A stretch of 64,000 bases of DNA from positions 1-64,000 of the forward strand of contig NZ_JAUDCO010000008.1 in the NCBI RefSeq assembly GCF_030373545.1. Reading direction: 5' to 3'. Positions 43,194-53,742 of the stretch are shown here, in pieces (position 1 is the stretch's first letter; each line of letters starts with the position of its first letter). Under the pieces are notes generated by a model. It did no database searches. It had not been told where the DNA came from and worked only from the letters and a program-made list of their open reading frames with translations. The stretch is from Collinsella tanakaei (GTDB lineage Bacteria; Actinomycetota; Coriobacteriia; Coriobacteriales; Coriobacteriaceae). Both the position numbers and the translations under genes were made by a program.

Positions 43194-44225
43194 CTAGTCG
43201 ACCGGCCCGCGATAGAAGCGGCCGTAGAAGCTTTCCGTGCGGAAGACGTTGATGACCGCGCGGTCGTCGTGCGCGCGCACGAGCGCCACGATCTCGCCCA
43301 CCTCGTAGGACGACACGACGGTCTCGATGCGCCAGAACGTCTTGCGGCTGTAGCCGCCGATCATCTCGTAGCACGACGAGCCGTGCTTGAACGCATCGTG
43401 ATAGGCCTCGAGGATGTCGTCGGGCTTGGTCGTGGTGATCTGCAAGGTCATGCGATCGTAGCGGTGATAGAACATCTCGATCGTCTTGGTCGAGATGAAC
43501 TGGAAGATGATGGAGTAGGCGGCGGCGGTCCATCCGAACAGGGAGCCGAAGATCAGCAGCACCACGCAGTTGCCCGCGAACACGAGCCCCCAGATGGACT
43601 TGCCCGTCTTGTTGGAGACCATGAGCGAGATGAAGTCGGTGCCCGCGGTCGAGGCGCCGCCGCGCAGCGCGATGGCAATCGACAGGCCGTAGATGAACCC
43701 GCCGAACACCACGAGCAGCACCGGCTCGTTGAGCATCGGCTCGAAGCGCATCTGGCTCAAGAAGAAACTGGCGAGGAAGACCTGAATCATCGAGAAGATG
43801 ACGAAGCGCTTGCTGATGCTCTTCCAGCAAACGATGGCCACGGGAATGTTGAGCACCACCATGCCCACAAACGTCGGGAAGCTGAAGCCGAACAGCGAGG
43901 TGATGCGGTCGATGAGGATGGCGAGTCCGGTGAATCCGCTCGACAGCAGGCCGGCGGGCTGCACGAACACCTGGATGGCATAGGCCTGCAGCAGCGCCGA
44001 GACGATCACGAAGCACAAGGTGATGGCGCGGCGGACGATACGGCGGCGGCGAAGGCTGCGCAGATGCTCGACCTCGGCGACGACATCGGCGACGACCGGC
44101 GCCTCGCTGATGCGGCGGTGCTTTCCGGAAGATCCCTCTTTGCGCTCGCGCTCCTTCAGCGCCGCGCGCGCCTGCGCGTCGCGCACATAGGTACCCTCTT
44201 CCGGCTTGTCCCACTCCTCGGCCAT
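43194..44225 (-). CDS. YitT family membrane protein
   Basis: 343-aa protein. A hydrophilic 60-residue N-terminus is followed by five or six membrane helices with the YitT pattern VQPAGLLSSGFTGLAILIDR and LRGGASTAGTDFISLMVSNK. A C-terminal DUF2179 cytoplasmic domain of PII-like shape follows (TLQITTTKPDDILEAYHDAF). Family members are widespread in Firmicutes and Actinobacteria, possibly as transporters or channels gated by the DUF2179 domain; the substrate is unknown. An upstream in-frame start (44300) would add residues without membrane or domain support. Confidence 0.9.
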   Translation of the reverse strand: MAEEWDKPEEGTYVRDAQARAALKERERKEGSSGKHRRISEAPVVADVVAEVEHLRSLRRRRIVRRAITLCFVIVSALLQAYAIQVFVQPAGLLSSGFTGLAILIDRITSLFGFSFPTFVGMVVLNIPVAIVCWKSISKRFVIFSMIQVFLASFFLSQMRFEPMLNEPVLLVVFGGFIYGLSIAIALRGGASTAGTDFISLMVSNKTGKSIWGLVFAGNCVVLLIFGSLFGWTAAAYSIIFQFISTKTIEMFYHRYDRMTLQITTTKPDDILEAYHDAFKHGSSCYEMIGGYSRKTFWRIETVVSSYEVGEIVALVRAHDDRAVINVFRTESFYGRFYRGPVD

Positions 44226-44377
44226 GCCCGCCAAACCTCCCTGCGAACCCAAGGCGACCCAAGATGCAACGGCATGGTAACACCGGCGGCATGGAGCCAA
44301 GGCGACAATTCAAGCAGTGGCTGGCGCATCCCCGTCAACGCCCCAACCCAAGACAACGCCCGGGACACCCCCTTCAC

Positions 44378-44613
44378 CGCCCGCCGCTCACAAGGGGGTA
44401 AACGCAGGAAGGCCCCAAGGCCCTCTCCTGAGCGATTCCGCAGCGCCGTAACGGCGAGGAGATTCGCAAGAACCCCTTCCTCGCCCGCCGTCACAAGGGG
44501 GTAAACGCAGGAGCGCCCCTCGGTGATCCCGCGCGAACATTCCGCAGGCCGTAAGGCCGAGGACGTTCGCAAGGGACACCGAGGGGCGCTCCGGTGGGAG
44601 TTTATCCCCTTTG
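44378..44613. repeat. Duplicated, strongly self-complementary element after groEL
   Basis: Two related units of about 103 bp share an exact 22-bp block (44388-44409 and 44491-44512; it includes cacaagggggtaaacgcagg). The second unit closes into a 16-bp perfect stem, ggagcgcccctcggtg (44510-44525) with its complement (44577-44592), enclosing gcgaac/gttcgc and further pairing. The pairing continues imperfectly outward: taaac near 44503 with gttta near 44600. It may be the groEL terminator region, a MITE-like element or a small RNA. Confidence 0.75.
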
Positions 44614-44617
44614 CGGC

Positions 44618-46309
<1,692 letters not shown>

Positions 46310-46597
46310 CTACTCGACGATCGCGTAGATGTCGTCGGCGCGCATGAGGAGGTAGTCCTCGCCGTCGACCTTGATCTCGTTGCCGCCGAACTTGCCGTAG
46401 ATGACGTGATCGCCCACCTTCACGTCCATGGGGACACGCTCGCCCTTGTCGTTGACCTTGCCGGCGCCGACGGCGACGACCTCGCCGCGCTGCGGCTTCT
46501 CCTGGGCGTTGCTGGCGATGTACAGGCCGGAAGCGGTCTTCTGCTCGGCTGCATCCGGCTTGATCAGAACACGGTCTCCAAGCGGCTTAAGGCTCAT
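46310..46597 (-). CDS. groES: Co-chaperonin GroES (10 kDa)
   Basis: 95-aa co-chaperonin that caps GroEL. Family motifs: LKPLGDRVLIKPDAAEQKTA, the mobile loop around ASGLYIASNAQEKPQRGEVV, and VGDHVIYGKFGGNEIKVDGE. ATG 46597 is preceded by a purine-rich aaggaggaa on the minus strand. It is the first gene of the groES-groEL operon. Confidence 0.98.
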   Translation of the reverse strand: MSLKPLGDRVLIKPDAAEQKTASGLYIASNAQEKPQRGEVVAVGAGKVNDKGERVPMDVKVGDHVIYGKFGGNEIKVDGEDYLLMRADDIYAIVE

Positions 46598-46666
46598 GCT
46601 AGGTTCCTCCTTCGTTCGGTCGGGGCGGTGCGCACACGCGTCCGCCGCGGCCCTTGCCTTAACTAC

Positions 46667-46741
46667 GCCAAGAATAATACCCACCTCTATCGACTTATAC
46701 AACGCAAAGGCAAAAAATCTAAATTCTTGGCACTTAGATTT
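46667..46741 (-). promoter_or_regulatory. groESL promoter with flanking inverted repeats
   Basis: On the minus strand, -35 TTGTAT (46697-46702) and -10 TATTAT (46674-46679) are 17 bases apart. Two inverted repeats surround it: gccaagaat (46667-46675) with attcttggc (46723-46731), and aaatcta (46715-46721) with tagattt (46735-46741). Neither matches the CIRCE or HAIR consensus, so an unfamiliar heat-shock operator is possible. Confidence 0.55.
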
Positions 46742-46913
46742 CTTCAGTCCCAACCCGCAAGTACGCGAACTGGGGGCGACGGCGCGCCGACACGTGAAAT
46801 GACGCCAGTCGTTTCTTTGCAATCGGAGAGCCCGTGGCGACCCCGTCCCACATCGGGCCTTCACGTCGGTACAATGTCTCCGTACCGCCATACCGTCGCC
46901 AAGGGGACATGCC

Positions 46914-48128
46914 ATGGGAACCGAGGACATCACCGCCACCATCCAGAAGCTCGTGGGCGCAACGGAGCCCTATCTCATCGAGCAGCGTCGCCACTTCCAT
47001 CGGCATCCCGAACTCAGCCTGCAGGAGTACCGCACCACCGACGACATCGCGCGCGAGCTCGAGGCGATGGGCATCCCCTACGAGCGCCCGCTGCCCACCG
47101 GCCTGGTCGCCACGCTGCGCGGCACGGCGGCAGGCGCCTACGGACCCGACGGGCAGCCGCGCCGGCGCCTGCTCATGCGCGCCGACATCGACGCCCTGCC
47201 CGTCCTCGAGCGCTCCGGCGTGGACTTCGCGAGCGAAAACGAGGGCGTCATGCACGCCTGCGGCCACGACTGCCACATCGCCATGCTCCTCGGGGCGCTG
47301 CGCGTCCTCTCCCACCTGACCGACCGGCTCTCCGGCGAGATCCGCGCGGTGTTCCAACCCTCCGAGGAAAACGGCAGCGGCGCCCAGATGATGATCGACG
47401 CCGGCGTGCTCGACGGGGTCGACGGCGCCTTCGCCCTGCACGTGTGGAGCGAGGTCGACGCTGGCAAGATCTCCTGCGAGCCCGGACCCCGCATGGCCAA
47501 CACCGACTGGTTCCGCATCGACATCGAAGGCGCGTCCTGTCACGGCGCCATGCCCGAACGCGGAACGGACGCCATCGTGGCGGCCGCCGAGATCGTCTGC
47601 GCCCTGCAGACCGTCGTCTCGCGCAACCTGTCGCCCTACGAGCCCGCCGTCCTCACGATCGGCGAGCTCCATGGCGGAACGGCACGCAACGTCGTCGCCG
47701 GGTCCGCCTACCTCACCGGCACCATCCGCACCTACTCCGCCGAGGCCCACGACCGCATGCCCGCCCTCATCGAGCGCATCTGTCAGGGCACCGCGTCCGC
47801 TCTCGGCGCCGAGGCCTCACTCACCGAATACACCGTCGCGCACCCCGCCGTCGTCAACGACGAGGACGCCGCCGCGCGCTGCCGTCGGGCAGTCGTCGAC
47901 GTGCTCGGCGAGGACGCGCTGGCCTCCTACCGCGGGACGCTGTCGGGCGAGGACTTCTCGATGTACCTGCAGCACGTTCCCGGCGTGCTCGCCTTCGTGG
48001 GATGCCGCAACCCCGAGGTCGGCGCCACCTGGCCGCAGCACTCGTGCTACTACCGCGTCGACGAGGGCGTCCTCGCCCGCGGCTGCGCGCTTGCCGCCCG
48101 GTACGCCGTCGACTTCCTTGCAGACTAG
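46914..48128 (+). CDS. M20-family amidohydrolase
   Basis: 404-aa zinc-dependent hydrolase of the M20D (aminoacylase / IAA-amino-acid hydrolase) group. It probably removes acyl groups from amino acids. N-terminal RRHFHRHPELSLQEYRT, metal ligands in LMRADIDALPV and MHACGHDCHIAMLLG, and catalytic Glu-Glu in FQPSEENGSGAQMM. A lid/dimerisation domain follows, and GEDFSMYLQHVPGVLAFVGC holds the last metal site. No signal peptide. ATG 46914 has aagggga upstream. Natural substrate unknown. Confidence 0.93.
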   Translation: MGTEDITATIQKLVGATEPYLIEQRRHFHRHPELSLQEYRTTDDIARELEAMGIPYERPLPTGLVATLRGTAAGAYGPDGQPRRRLLMRADIDALPVLERSGVDFASENEGVMHACGHDCHIAMLLGALRVLSHLTDRLSGEIRAVFQPSEENGSGAQMMIDAGVLDGVDGAFALHVWSEVDAGKISCEPGPRMANTDWFRIDIEGASCHGAMPERGTDAIVAAAEIVCALQTVVSRNLSPYEPAVLTIGELHGGTARNVVAGSAYLTGTIRTYSAEAHDRMPALIERICQGTASALGAEASLTEYTVAHPAVVNDEDAAARCRRAVVDVLGEDALASYRGTLSGEDFSMYLQHVPGVLAFVGCRNPEVGATWPQHSCYYRVDEGVLARGCALAARYAVDFLAD

Positions 48129-48157
48129 GCCGCACCGCTCGGTCGCCGCGCACGCGA

Positions 48158-48200
48158 AGGCGCCCCGTCCCCGCTGCAATCGCACGGGAACGGGGCGCCT
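48158..48200. terminator. Bidirectional terminator
   Basis: 11-bp stem aggcgccccgt/acggggcgcct with a 21-base loop, between convergent genes. No T-run. Confidence 0.6.
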
Positions 48201-48232
48201 CATCACATGCTGAAGCGATGGAGAGCGCCGGC

Positions 48233-49096
48233 TCAGTCCTTGAACATGATGCCGCATACCGCGCTCGCAGCGGCCGCGAGCAGCGTGAGCATCGCACCGA
48301 AACCGGGCGAGACGAACGGCTTGAAAGCGGACATGGTGGCGATGGCGGATGCGTCGGCCGTCCCGCTCATCATGAGGTCGTTGACCGCGCCCTCGATGAT
48401 GCCGTTGATCACGAAGGCGGCGATGATGCACACGAGCGCGAGCACCGCGGTGGCTGCCAGTGCGAAGAACAGCACGACGTCGATACCCTTGAAGGCGCGC
48501 AGCACGACGCCCGCCACGATGCCGACCAGGCAGATGATCCACAGGACGAACAGGGCCGTCAGCAGGAAGGACGCCATCGAGCACGAATTCACGACCTGCT
48601 GGGCGCTCTGCATCGTCGGGTCGGCCTGCATGCCGTAACCGTAGGTCATCTGGATGAGCTGGTTGATGTAGTCGGCCATCGCGCCGAGCGCTCTGCTGAT
48701 GCTGGGCAGGTCGGGAACGGAAAGACCCGTGCTCAGAGCGTTCTTGAACGACGCCATGTACTGACCGGTGGAACCCGCGGAGGACACGAACATGTCGAAC
48801 GCCTTGGAGACGACAGGCAGGTCGAACCAAGCCTGGAACATCGTGATCAGCGTGATGAGCGCACCGGTGAGCATCGCGGCGGTGCGGCGACCGAGCGGTG
48901 CAGCCGAGGACAGCTTCTTCGGAGCGGTAACCGGCATGCTCGCCGGCGCCGGCTGAGGCGCAGGCTGGAACGCGGGGGCCTGCGCAGGCGCGCTCGAGGG
49001 CGCAGCCGACGGGGCCGCCGCGGAGATGGGGTTGCCGCAGACGCCGCAAAACGTCGCGGTATCAGGCTGCTGGGAACCGCAATGAGGACAGAACAT
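48233..49096 (-). CDS. Zinc-ribbon membrane protein
   Basis: 287-aa protein. An N-terminal zinc ribbon (CPHCGSQQPDTATFCGVCG) is followed by an Ala/Pro-rich linker to about residue 70 and four membrane helices, including AAMLTGALITLITMFQAWF, LLTALFVLWIICLVGIVAGV and VLALVCIIAAFVINGIIEGA. Ribbon and membrane domain are joined as in many coriobacterial envelope proteins. Role unknown. It is the first of three such genes in a row on the minus strand, each with its own ribosome site. Confidence 0.85.
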   Translation of the reverse strand: MFCPHCGSQQPDTATFCGVCGNPISAAAPSAAPSSAPAQAPAFQPAPQPAPASMPVTAPKKLSSAAPLGRRTAAMLTGALITLITMFQAWFDLPVVSKAFDMFVSSAGSTGQYMASFKNALSTGLSVPDLPSISRALGAMADYINQLIQMTYGYGMQADPTMQSAQQVVNSCSMASFLLTALFVLWIICLVGIVAGVVLRAFKGIDVVLFFALAATAVLALVCIIAAFVINGIIEGAVNDLMMSGTADASAIATMSAFKPFVSPGFGAMLTLLAAAASAVCGIMFKD

Positions 49097-49209
49097 GATT
49101 GCACCTTTCCCTCGAACGCGTCGCGCGGACGCGGACTTATCTGCTGGCCATAGTATCGCCCCAACGGCATCGGGACGTGTTGCGCAACTTTCCCCGCACG
49201 TCCCGTAAC

Positions 49210-49239
49210 AAAACGGGAGCCCATCTGGACTCCCGTTTT
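49210..49239 (-). terminator. Terminator between zinc-ribbon genes
   Basis: Stem aaaacgggag/ctcccgtttt with a 10-base loop. A/T-rich ends on both sides make it functional in either direction. It lies 45 bases after the stop of the 161-aa gene. Confidence 0.85.
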
Positions 49240-49284
49240 ACCCACACCGTTCGCAATGAAGGCAGCGCCCTGCGAGGCGCGAGG

Positions 49285-49770
49285 CTACATATAGGCGACG
49301 CTGGCGACGCCGACGCATGCGGCGACGCCGATGATCAGGATGAGGCCGAGCAGCGACAGGATCGTGCCGGCGATCGCCAGACCGCGGGGCTGCTTGCCCA
49401 GGCCGATCAGCGACAGGACCAGGCCGACCAGCCACAGGACCCAACCGAGCACGGGAACCCAACCGATGAAGATATCGACCAGGGCGATCACGAAACCGGC
49501 CGTGCCGACGCCGTTGGTCTGCTTGACCGGCGGCATGACGTTGACGACGGTCGGCGTGCCATACGGGCCGCCCGGCTGGGCGTATCCGCCCGGCTGCTGG
49601 GGCGCCGCCTGGGGCTGGGGCTGCTGGGGCGCCGCATGCGCCTGGGGCTGCTGCGCCTGGGGCTGCTGGGGCGCTGCCTGAGCAGCGGGAGCGCCCGCGA
49701 GCGACGCACCGCACTTCGGGCAGAACGACGCTCCGTCCTGGATGGAAGATCCGCACTGGGGACAAAACAT
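49285..49770 (-). CDS. Small zinc-ribbon membrane protein
   Basis: 161-aa protein. Zinc ribbon CPQCGSSIQDGASFCPKCG (residues 3-21), then a long Gln/Pro/Ala linker (QQPQAQQPQAHAAPQQPQPQ). Two or three membrane helices follow (TAGFVIALVDIFIGWVPVLG, VLWLVGLVLSLIGLG and AIAGTILSLLGLILIIGVAA), as in DUF4190-like proteins. ATG 49770 has aaggagc. Its function is unknown; it is probably membrane-embedded with the ribbon inside. Confidence 0.85.
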   Translation of the reverse strand: MFCPQCGSSIQDGASFCPKCGASLAGAPAAQAAPQQPQAQQPQAHAAPQQPQPQAAPQQPGGYAQPGGPYGTPTVVNVMPPVKQTNGVGTAGFVIALVDIFIGWVPVLGWVLWLVGLVLSLIGLGKQPRGLAIAGTILSLLGLILIIGVAACVGVASVAYM

Positions 49771-49819
49771 GATGGCTCCTTATAATGCGTAAACTCGACG
49801 ACGTTCGAAGGTGCGGCCG

Positions 49820-50944
49820 CTACAGGACAGCATCGACCGTGCCGGTGGCACCGGGCAGCTTGAACGCGTAGTCGGTATCGCCCTCGTGCACCCACTCGGG
49901 AGCATAGCGCTGCGCCCAGTAGCCGACGGCGCGGTACTTGAGCATGCTCGTGAACGCGCCCACGAACGCGACCGCGAAGATGATGAGCGCGATGATCAGA
50001 ATCGCGCCGATCCCGCCGCCGAACAGCGCCGAGAAGAAGCCGCCGCTATGGGAGACGCCGGCGAGGATGGCGATCAGGATGCCCAGCAGGATGAGTACGA
50101 CCACCGCAAGGATGGCGCCGGTGATGATACCGGGAAGAAGCGAGGCACAGAACAGCTTGCCGAGCTGCTTTTTGTACGACTTCCAGATCTTGCCGAACGC
50201 GAAGGCGGACTCCACGCGACCCGTCACGGCCAGATGCATGACGGCGGCGTCGGAGAACATGGTGAACAGGATGCTGAGCGCAAACGATGCGACGTTCAGC
50301 ACAAACGTCAGCAGCATGATGATGAGCAACACACCGGAAAGGCCGGACGCAGCGCCCTCATAGCCGTAGGAGTAGGAGCTGTACGCAACCGCGCCGATGC
50401 CGGCGGCACCGCCGAGCAGCACGAGCAGCTGAGCGATGAGCGAGGGCAGCAGGGCGATGATCGACAGGACACCCGACAGCGAGCTGCTGAAGAAGCCGAG
50501 CGAGAACAGCGAGGTCCGCAGGATCGTACCGCTGGTGTCGAAGCCGCGGCCGCGCGAAAGCTCGCGGCCCCACTCGATCGCGTAGCCGTTGCAGCAGATG
50601 CCCGCGATCCACGAGAGCACCAAGCCGATCGGGCAGGCAACCCAGCCGATGATCGGGATGATGAGCACGAGCAGCGACACGAGCGCGATGATCGCCGGCA
50701 AAAACGCGATCTGCAGCACGCGCTTCATGACGCCGGGCACCTTGGTGATGTCCTCGAACGCCTGCGCGAGGCAGCCCTTCATGTAGAAGGTGGAAGGCGT
50801 CATGGGCGTCACCGGAGCGGAGGCGTCACCGGGCGCCTGCTCGGCAGTCGCACCCTCCTGCGACAGCTTGGCGTTCGGAGCTCCGCACGCAGGGCAGAAC
50901 TTCGCGGTATCTTCCATCTGGGCACCGCATTTATTGCAGAACAT
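49820..50944 (-). CDS. Zinc-ribbon DUF4013-like membrane protein
   Basis: 374-aa protein. Zinc ribbon CNKCGAQMEDTAKFCPACG (3-21) is joined by a short linker to six or more membrane helices (LPAIIALVSLLVLIIPIIGW; IICC-like IAGICCNGYAIEW; LSGVLLIIMLLTFVLNVASF; ILAVVVLILLGILIAILAGV; ILIIALIIFAVAFVGAFTSM). The segment GYAIEWGRELSRGRGF is the DUF4013 hallmark. It is probably a membrane scaffold or transporter subunit; nothing more can be said. ATG 50944 has aaggggag upstream, and a 46-residue in-frame extension is judged spurious. Confidence 0.87.
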   Translation of the reverse strand: MFCNKCGAQMEDTAKFCPACGAPNAKLSQEGATAEQAPGDASAPVTPMTPSTFYMKGCLAQAFEDITKVPGVMKRVLQIAFLPAIIALVSLLVLIIPIIGWVACPIGLVLSWIAGICCNGYAIEWGRELSRGRGFDTSGTILRTSLFSLGFFSSSLSGVLSIIALLPSLIAQLLVLLGGAAGIGAVAYSSYSYGYEGAASGLSGVLLIIMLLTFVLNVASFALSILFTMFSDAAVMHLAVTGRVESAFAFGKIWKSYKKQLGKLFCASLLPGIITGAILAVVVLILLGILIAILAGVSHSGGFFSALFGGGIGAILIIALIIFAVAFVGAFTSMLKYRAVGYWAQRYAPEWVHEGDTDYAFKLPGATGTVDAVL

Positions 50945-51136
50945 GGTCTCCCCTTTCACTTGCGAACGCCAAGGCGGCGCTCGACACGTCCCGCTATTGT
51001 ACGCTACCGACCGCTTCCGCGCGCGCAGGGCCGCGTTGCGTAATCGGCTGTTTGCACCTCTGTTATACCGGCATGCGCGCAACGAAGATTGCGCAACTTA
51101 CCGCTCCTGCGACCACATCGCCTACATCGTGCGAAA

Positions 51137-51204
51137 AACGCCCGCCGGGCGCATCCGTCCGGAGCGCTGAGGTCGCGCAGCGGACGGGCGTCCCGGCGGG
51201 CGTT
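51137..51204 (-). terminator. metNIQ operon terminator
   Basis: 13-bp perfect stem aacgcccgccggg/cccggcgggcgtt with inner complementary segments. On the minus strand it is followed by tttttcg. It lies 22 bases after the metQ stop. Confidence 0.8.
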
Positions 51205-51225
51205 ACGCACCCGGAGTCGAGATGA

Positions 51226-52101
51226 CTAGAAGGCCGCGAGCACCGCGCCGTCGTAGGTCTCGTCCAGATAGGCCTTGAAGTCATCGGTCGTGAGCACGGC
51301 AACGAGCGCCCGGATGGCCTCGTTGTCCTCGCGGTCGGGCGTGGTGCAGATGACGTTGGCGTACTCGGTCTGGATGACCTCGGACTGCGGGTCCTCGGAG
51401 GCGATGGCGTCTTTCAGGGACAGGCCGGCATCGATGGCGTAGTTGCCGTTGATCACCGAGAGGTCGACATCGGCCAGGGTGCTCGGCAGCATCGCCGCCT
51501 CCTGCTCGATGATGTCGAGGTTATGCGGGTTGTCCACGATATCGTTCTTGGCGGCGGTGATGCCGGCGTCCTCGGCCAACGTGATCAGGCCCAGATCCTG
51601 CAAAAGCAGCAGGGCGCGACCCTCGTTGGTGGGGTCGTTGGGCACCGAGACCTTCGCGCCGTCCGCCACGTCGGCGATGTCGCCGAGGGTGTTGGAGAAC
51701 ACGCCCATGGGCTCGAAGTGGATGGAGCCCGCGTTCACCAGGTCGGTACCGTTCTCCTCGTTGTAGTTGTTGAGGTAGTTGATGTGCTGGAAGTAGTTGG
51801 CGTCCACCTCGCCGGAGGACGTGACCTGGTTGGGGATGATGTAGTCGGTGTACTCCTTGACCTCGAGCTCGATGCCCTGCTCGGCAAGCAGCGGCTTGGC
51901 GTAGTCGTTCAGGATCTCGGCATGCGGCGAGGGGGAGGCGGCGACGGTCAGCTTGGTCGCGCCAGCGGTGCTGCCGGCAGCCTGCTCGCCTGCGTCCTCG
52001 GAACCGCAGCCGGCAAGACCGGCCAGGCCGGCCAGACTCAGACCCGCGGCAATCTGGAGGGCGCGGCGACGGGTGATCTGGGAAGATGCGATGTTGTTCA
52101 T
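51226..52101 (-). CDS. metQ: Methionine ABC transporter, substrate-binding lipoprotein
   Basis: 291-aa MetQ/NlpA lipoprotein that captures methionine outside the membrane. The signal peptide has an RRR motif (SQITRRRALQIAAGLSLAGL) and ends in lipobox LAGC; the twin-arginine-like RR is noteworthy. The mature part shows VAASPSPHAEILNDYAKPLL, DANYFQHINYLNNYN, VSVPNDPTNEGRALLLLQ and LSVINGNYAIDAGL, all typical of MetQ. It is the third gene of metN-metI-metQ, 57 bases after metI. Confidence 0.96.
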   Translation of the reverse strand: MNNIASSQITRRRALQIAAGLSLAGLAGLAGCGSEDAGEQAAGSTAGATKLTVAASPSPHAEILNDYAKPLLAEQGIELEVKEYTDYIIPNQVTSSGEVDANYFQHINYLNNYNEENGTDLVNAGSIHFEPMGVFSNTLGDIADVADGAKVSVPNDPTNEGRALLLLQDLGLITLAEDAGITAAKNDIVDNPHNLDIIEQEAAMLPSTLADVDLSVINGNYAIDAGLSLKDAIASEDPQSEVIQTEYANVICTTPDREDNEAIRALVAVLTTDDFKAYLDETYDGAVLAAF

Positions 52102-52158
52102 GATGAAACCTCTCTTGAATCTCGTTGGTAACCAAAGGGTTGGATGGCGCGATGCGCC

Positions 52159-52824
52159 CTAGCGGTGGTCGACCTTGCGGGCGATGAGGTCGCAGACGCT
52201 CTGAATGAGCTGGACCACGACCACGAGCAAGACGACCGTGATGATCATGAGCTCGCTTTGATAGCGATAGTAACCGTAGCGAATGGCGATGTCGCCCAAG
52301 CCGCCCGCGCCCACCGCGCCGGCGATGGCCGTATAGCCCAGCACGGCGATGAGCGTGACCGCGACGCCGCGGACGATGGAGGGCAGGGCCTCGGGCAGCA
52401 GTGCGGAGAACACGATGCGCGGCACGCTCGCGCCACAAGCCTCGGCGGCCTCGACGGCGTCGCGCGGAACCTCGGCGAGCGACTGCTCAATCATGCGCGC
52501 CACGAAGGGCGCGGTCGAGACGACGAGCGGAACGATGACGCCGCGCACGCCGGTGATGGTTCCGGCCACGGTGCGCGTCACCGGGATGAGCAGGATGAGC
52601 AAGATGATGAACGGCATCGAGCGGCCGATGTTGACGATCCAGCCCAAAACGGCGTTGGCGACGGGCGCGGGGCGCAGGCCGCCGGGTGCGGTCAGATGCA
52701 GGATGACGCCGAGCACGATGCCGATCACGTAGGCGATCGCGCAGGACAAAAACAGCATGATGAACGTATCGAGCGTGCCCTGGGCGAGCAGGGCACCGTA
52801 CTCGGAGAGAAACTCGTTAAGCAT
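52159..52824 (-). CDS. metI: Methionine ABC transporter, permease
   Basis: 221-aa inner-membrane permease with five helices. The coupling-helix EAA motif is EAAEACGASVPRIVFSALLP (about 140-160), followed by LIAVLGYTAIAGAVGAGGLG and IAIRYGYYRYQSELM, as in MetI of E. coli (217 aa). Its start (ATG 52824) overlaps the end of metN by 8 bases. Confidence 0.96.
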   Translation of the reverse strand: MLNEFLSEYGALLAQGTLDTFIMLFLSCAIAYVIGIVLGVILHLTAPGGLRPAPVANAVLGWIVNIGRSMPFIILLILLIPVTRTVAGTITGVRGVIVPLVVSTAPFVARMIEQSLAEVPRDAVEAAEACGASVPRIVFSALLPEALPSIVRGVAVTLIAVLGYTAIAGAVGAGGLGDIAIRYGYYRYQSELMIITVVLLVVVVQLIQSVCDLIARKVDHR

Positions 52825-53704
52825 CCCACTCCACCTTTCCGAGCAGCACGCGCGTCGCCTCGGCCTTAGGCTCGGCAAAGACGCGCTCCACACTCCCCTG
52901 CTCCACCACGCGCCCGCTCTCGAGCACCGCGACGTTGCGGCAGATCTTCTGCACGACATCCATGGAATGGGTGATGACCACCAGCGTCACGCCCGTCTCG
53001 CGGTTGATGTCGCGCAGCAGCTTCAGGATCGTGTTCGTGCTCTTGGGATCGAGGGCGCTGGTGGCCTCGTCGCACAGGATGACCTCAGGCTCGCAGGCGA
53101 GCGCACGCGCTATGGCGACGCGCTGCTGCTGTCCGCCGGAAAGCTGGGAGGGATACGAAGCTGCCTTCTCACGCAGGCCCACACGGTCGAGCAGGGCGAG
53201 CGCGCGCTCGCGATCGGCAGTGGTGACCTTGCCATTTGCGGCAAGGTACGGGAAGCACACGTTGTCGAGGACCGTCTTTTGCGCCAGCAGGCCGAAGCTC
53301 TGGAAGATCATGGCGACGCGGCGGCGGTAGCTGCGCAGCGCGGCGCCGGACAACCCGGTCACATCGGTTCCGTCGACGACGACGGAGCCGCTCGTGGGCC
53401 GCTCGAGCAGGTTGATGGTGCGCACGAGCGTGGACTTGCCCGCGCCGCTCATGCCGATGATGCCGAAGATGTCGCCGTCGGCGATGTCGAGGCAGATGTC
53501 CTCGAGTGCATGGACCTTGCCGTCGGCGGCGGCGAGAGATGCCGCGGCCTCGGACGTCGCCGCCGTCGCGGCGGCTGCGGCCATCACGGGATTGCCGCTT
53601 TGCGCCGACGCGAGCGCGACGGCGTCATCCGTGGCGCGCGCCGTGCGTCCGGCGCCCTTTTTGGGCAGGTCATACGTCTTGTATACGTGTTGTATGCTTA
53701 TCAC
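52817..53704 (-). CDS. metN: Methionine ABC transporter, ATP-binding protein
   Basis: 295-aa ATPase powering methionine uptake. Walker A GMSGAGKSTLVRTI, Q-loop IFQSFGLLAQKTV, signature LSGGQQQRVAIARAL, Walker B VILCDEATSALDP and H-loop VVITHSMDVV are complete. Two departures from the family are visible. An Ala-rich insertion of about 40 residues (around 24-62) splits the first strand from GKVHALEDI. The C-terminal NIL domain, which in E. coli MetN senses cytoplasmic methionine, is absent. The GTG start has cggag 8 bases upstream. Control may therefore lie in the leader at 53770-53886 rather than in the ATPase. Confidence 0.95.
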   Translation of the reverse strand: MISIQHVYKTYDLPKKGAGRTARATDDAVALASAQSGNPVMAAAAATAATSEAAASLAAADGKVHALEDICLDIADGDIFGIIGMSGAGKSTLVRTINLLERPTSGSVVVDGTDVTGLSGAALRSYRRRVAMIFQSFGLLAQKTVLDNVCFPYLAANGKVTTADRERALALLDRVGLREKAASYPSQLSGGQQQRVAIARALACEPEVILCDEATSALDPKSTNTILKLLRDINRETGVTLVVITHSMDVVQKICRNVAVLESGRVVEQGSVERVFAEPKAEATRVLLGKVEWDA

Positions 53705-53742
53705 GGGATTGGCTCCGCTCGATGATATGGATGAGGTAAGAA

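Noticed and set aside
41922-44504. Long plus-strand frame opposite the ferredoxin and YitT genes
   Set aside because: Antisense shadow; the minus-strand genes carry the motifs.
46598-46740. CIRCE element at groES
   Set aside because: No TTAGCACTC-N9-GAGTGCTAA or close variant is present.
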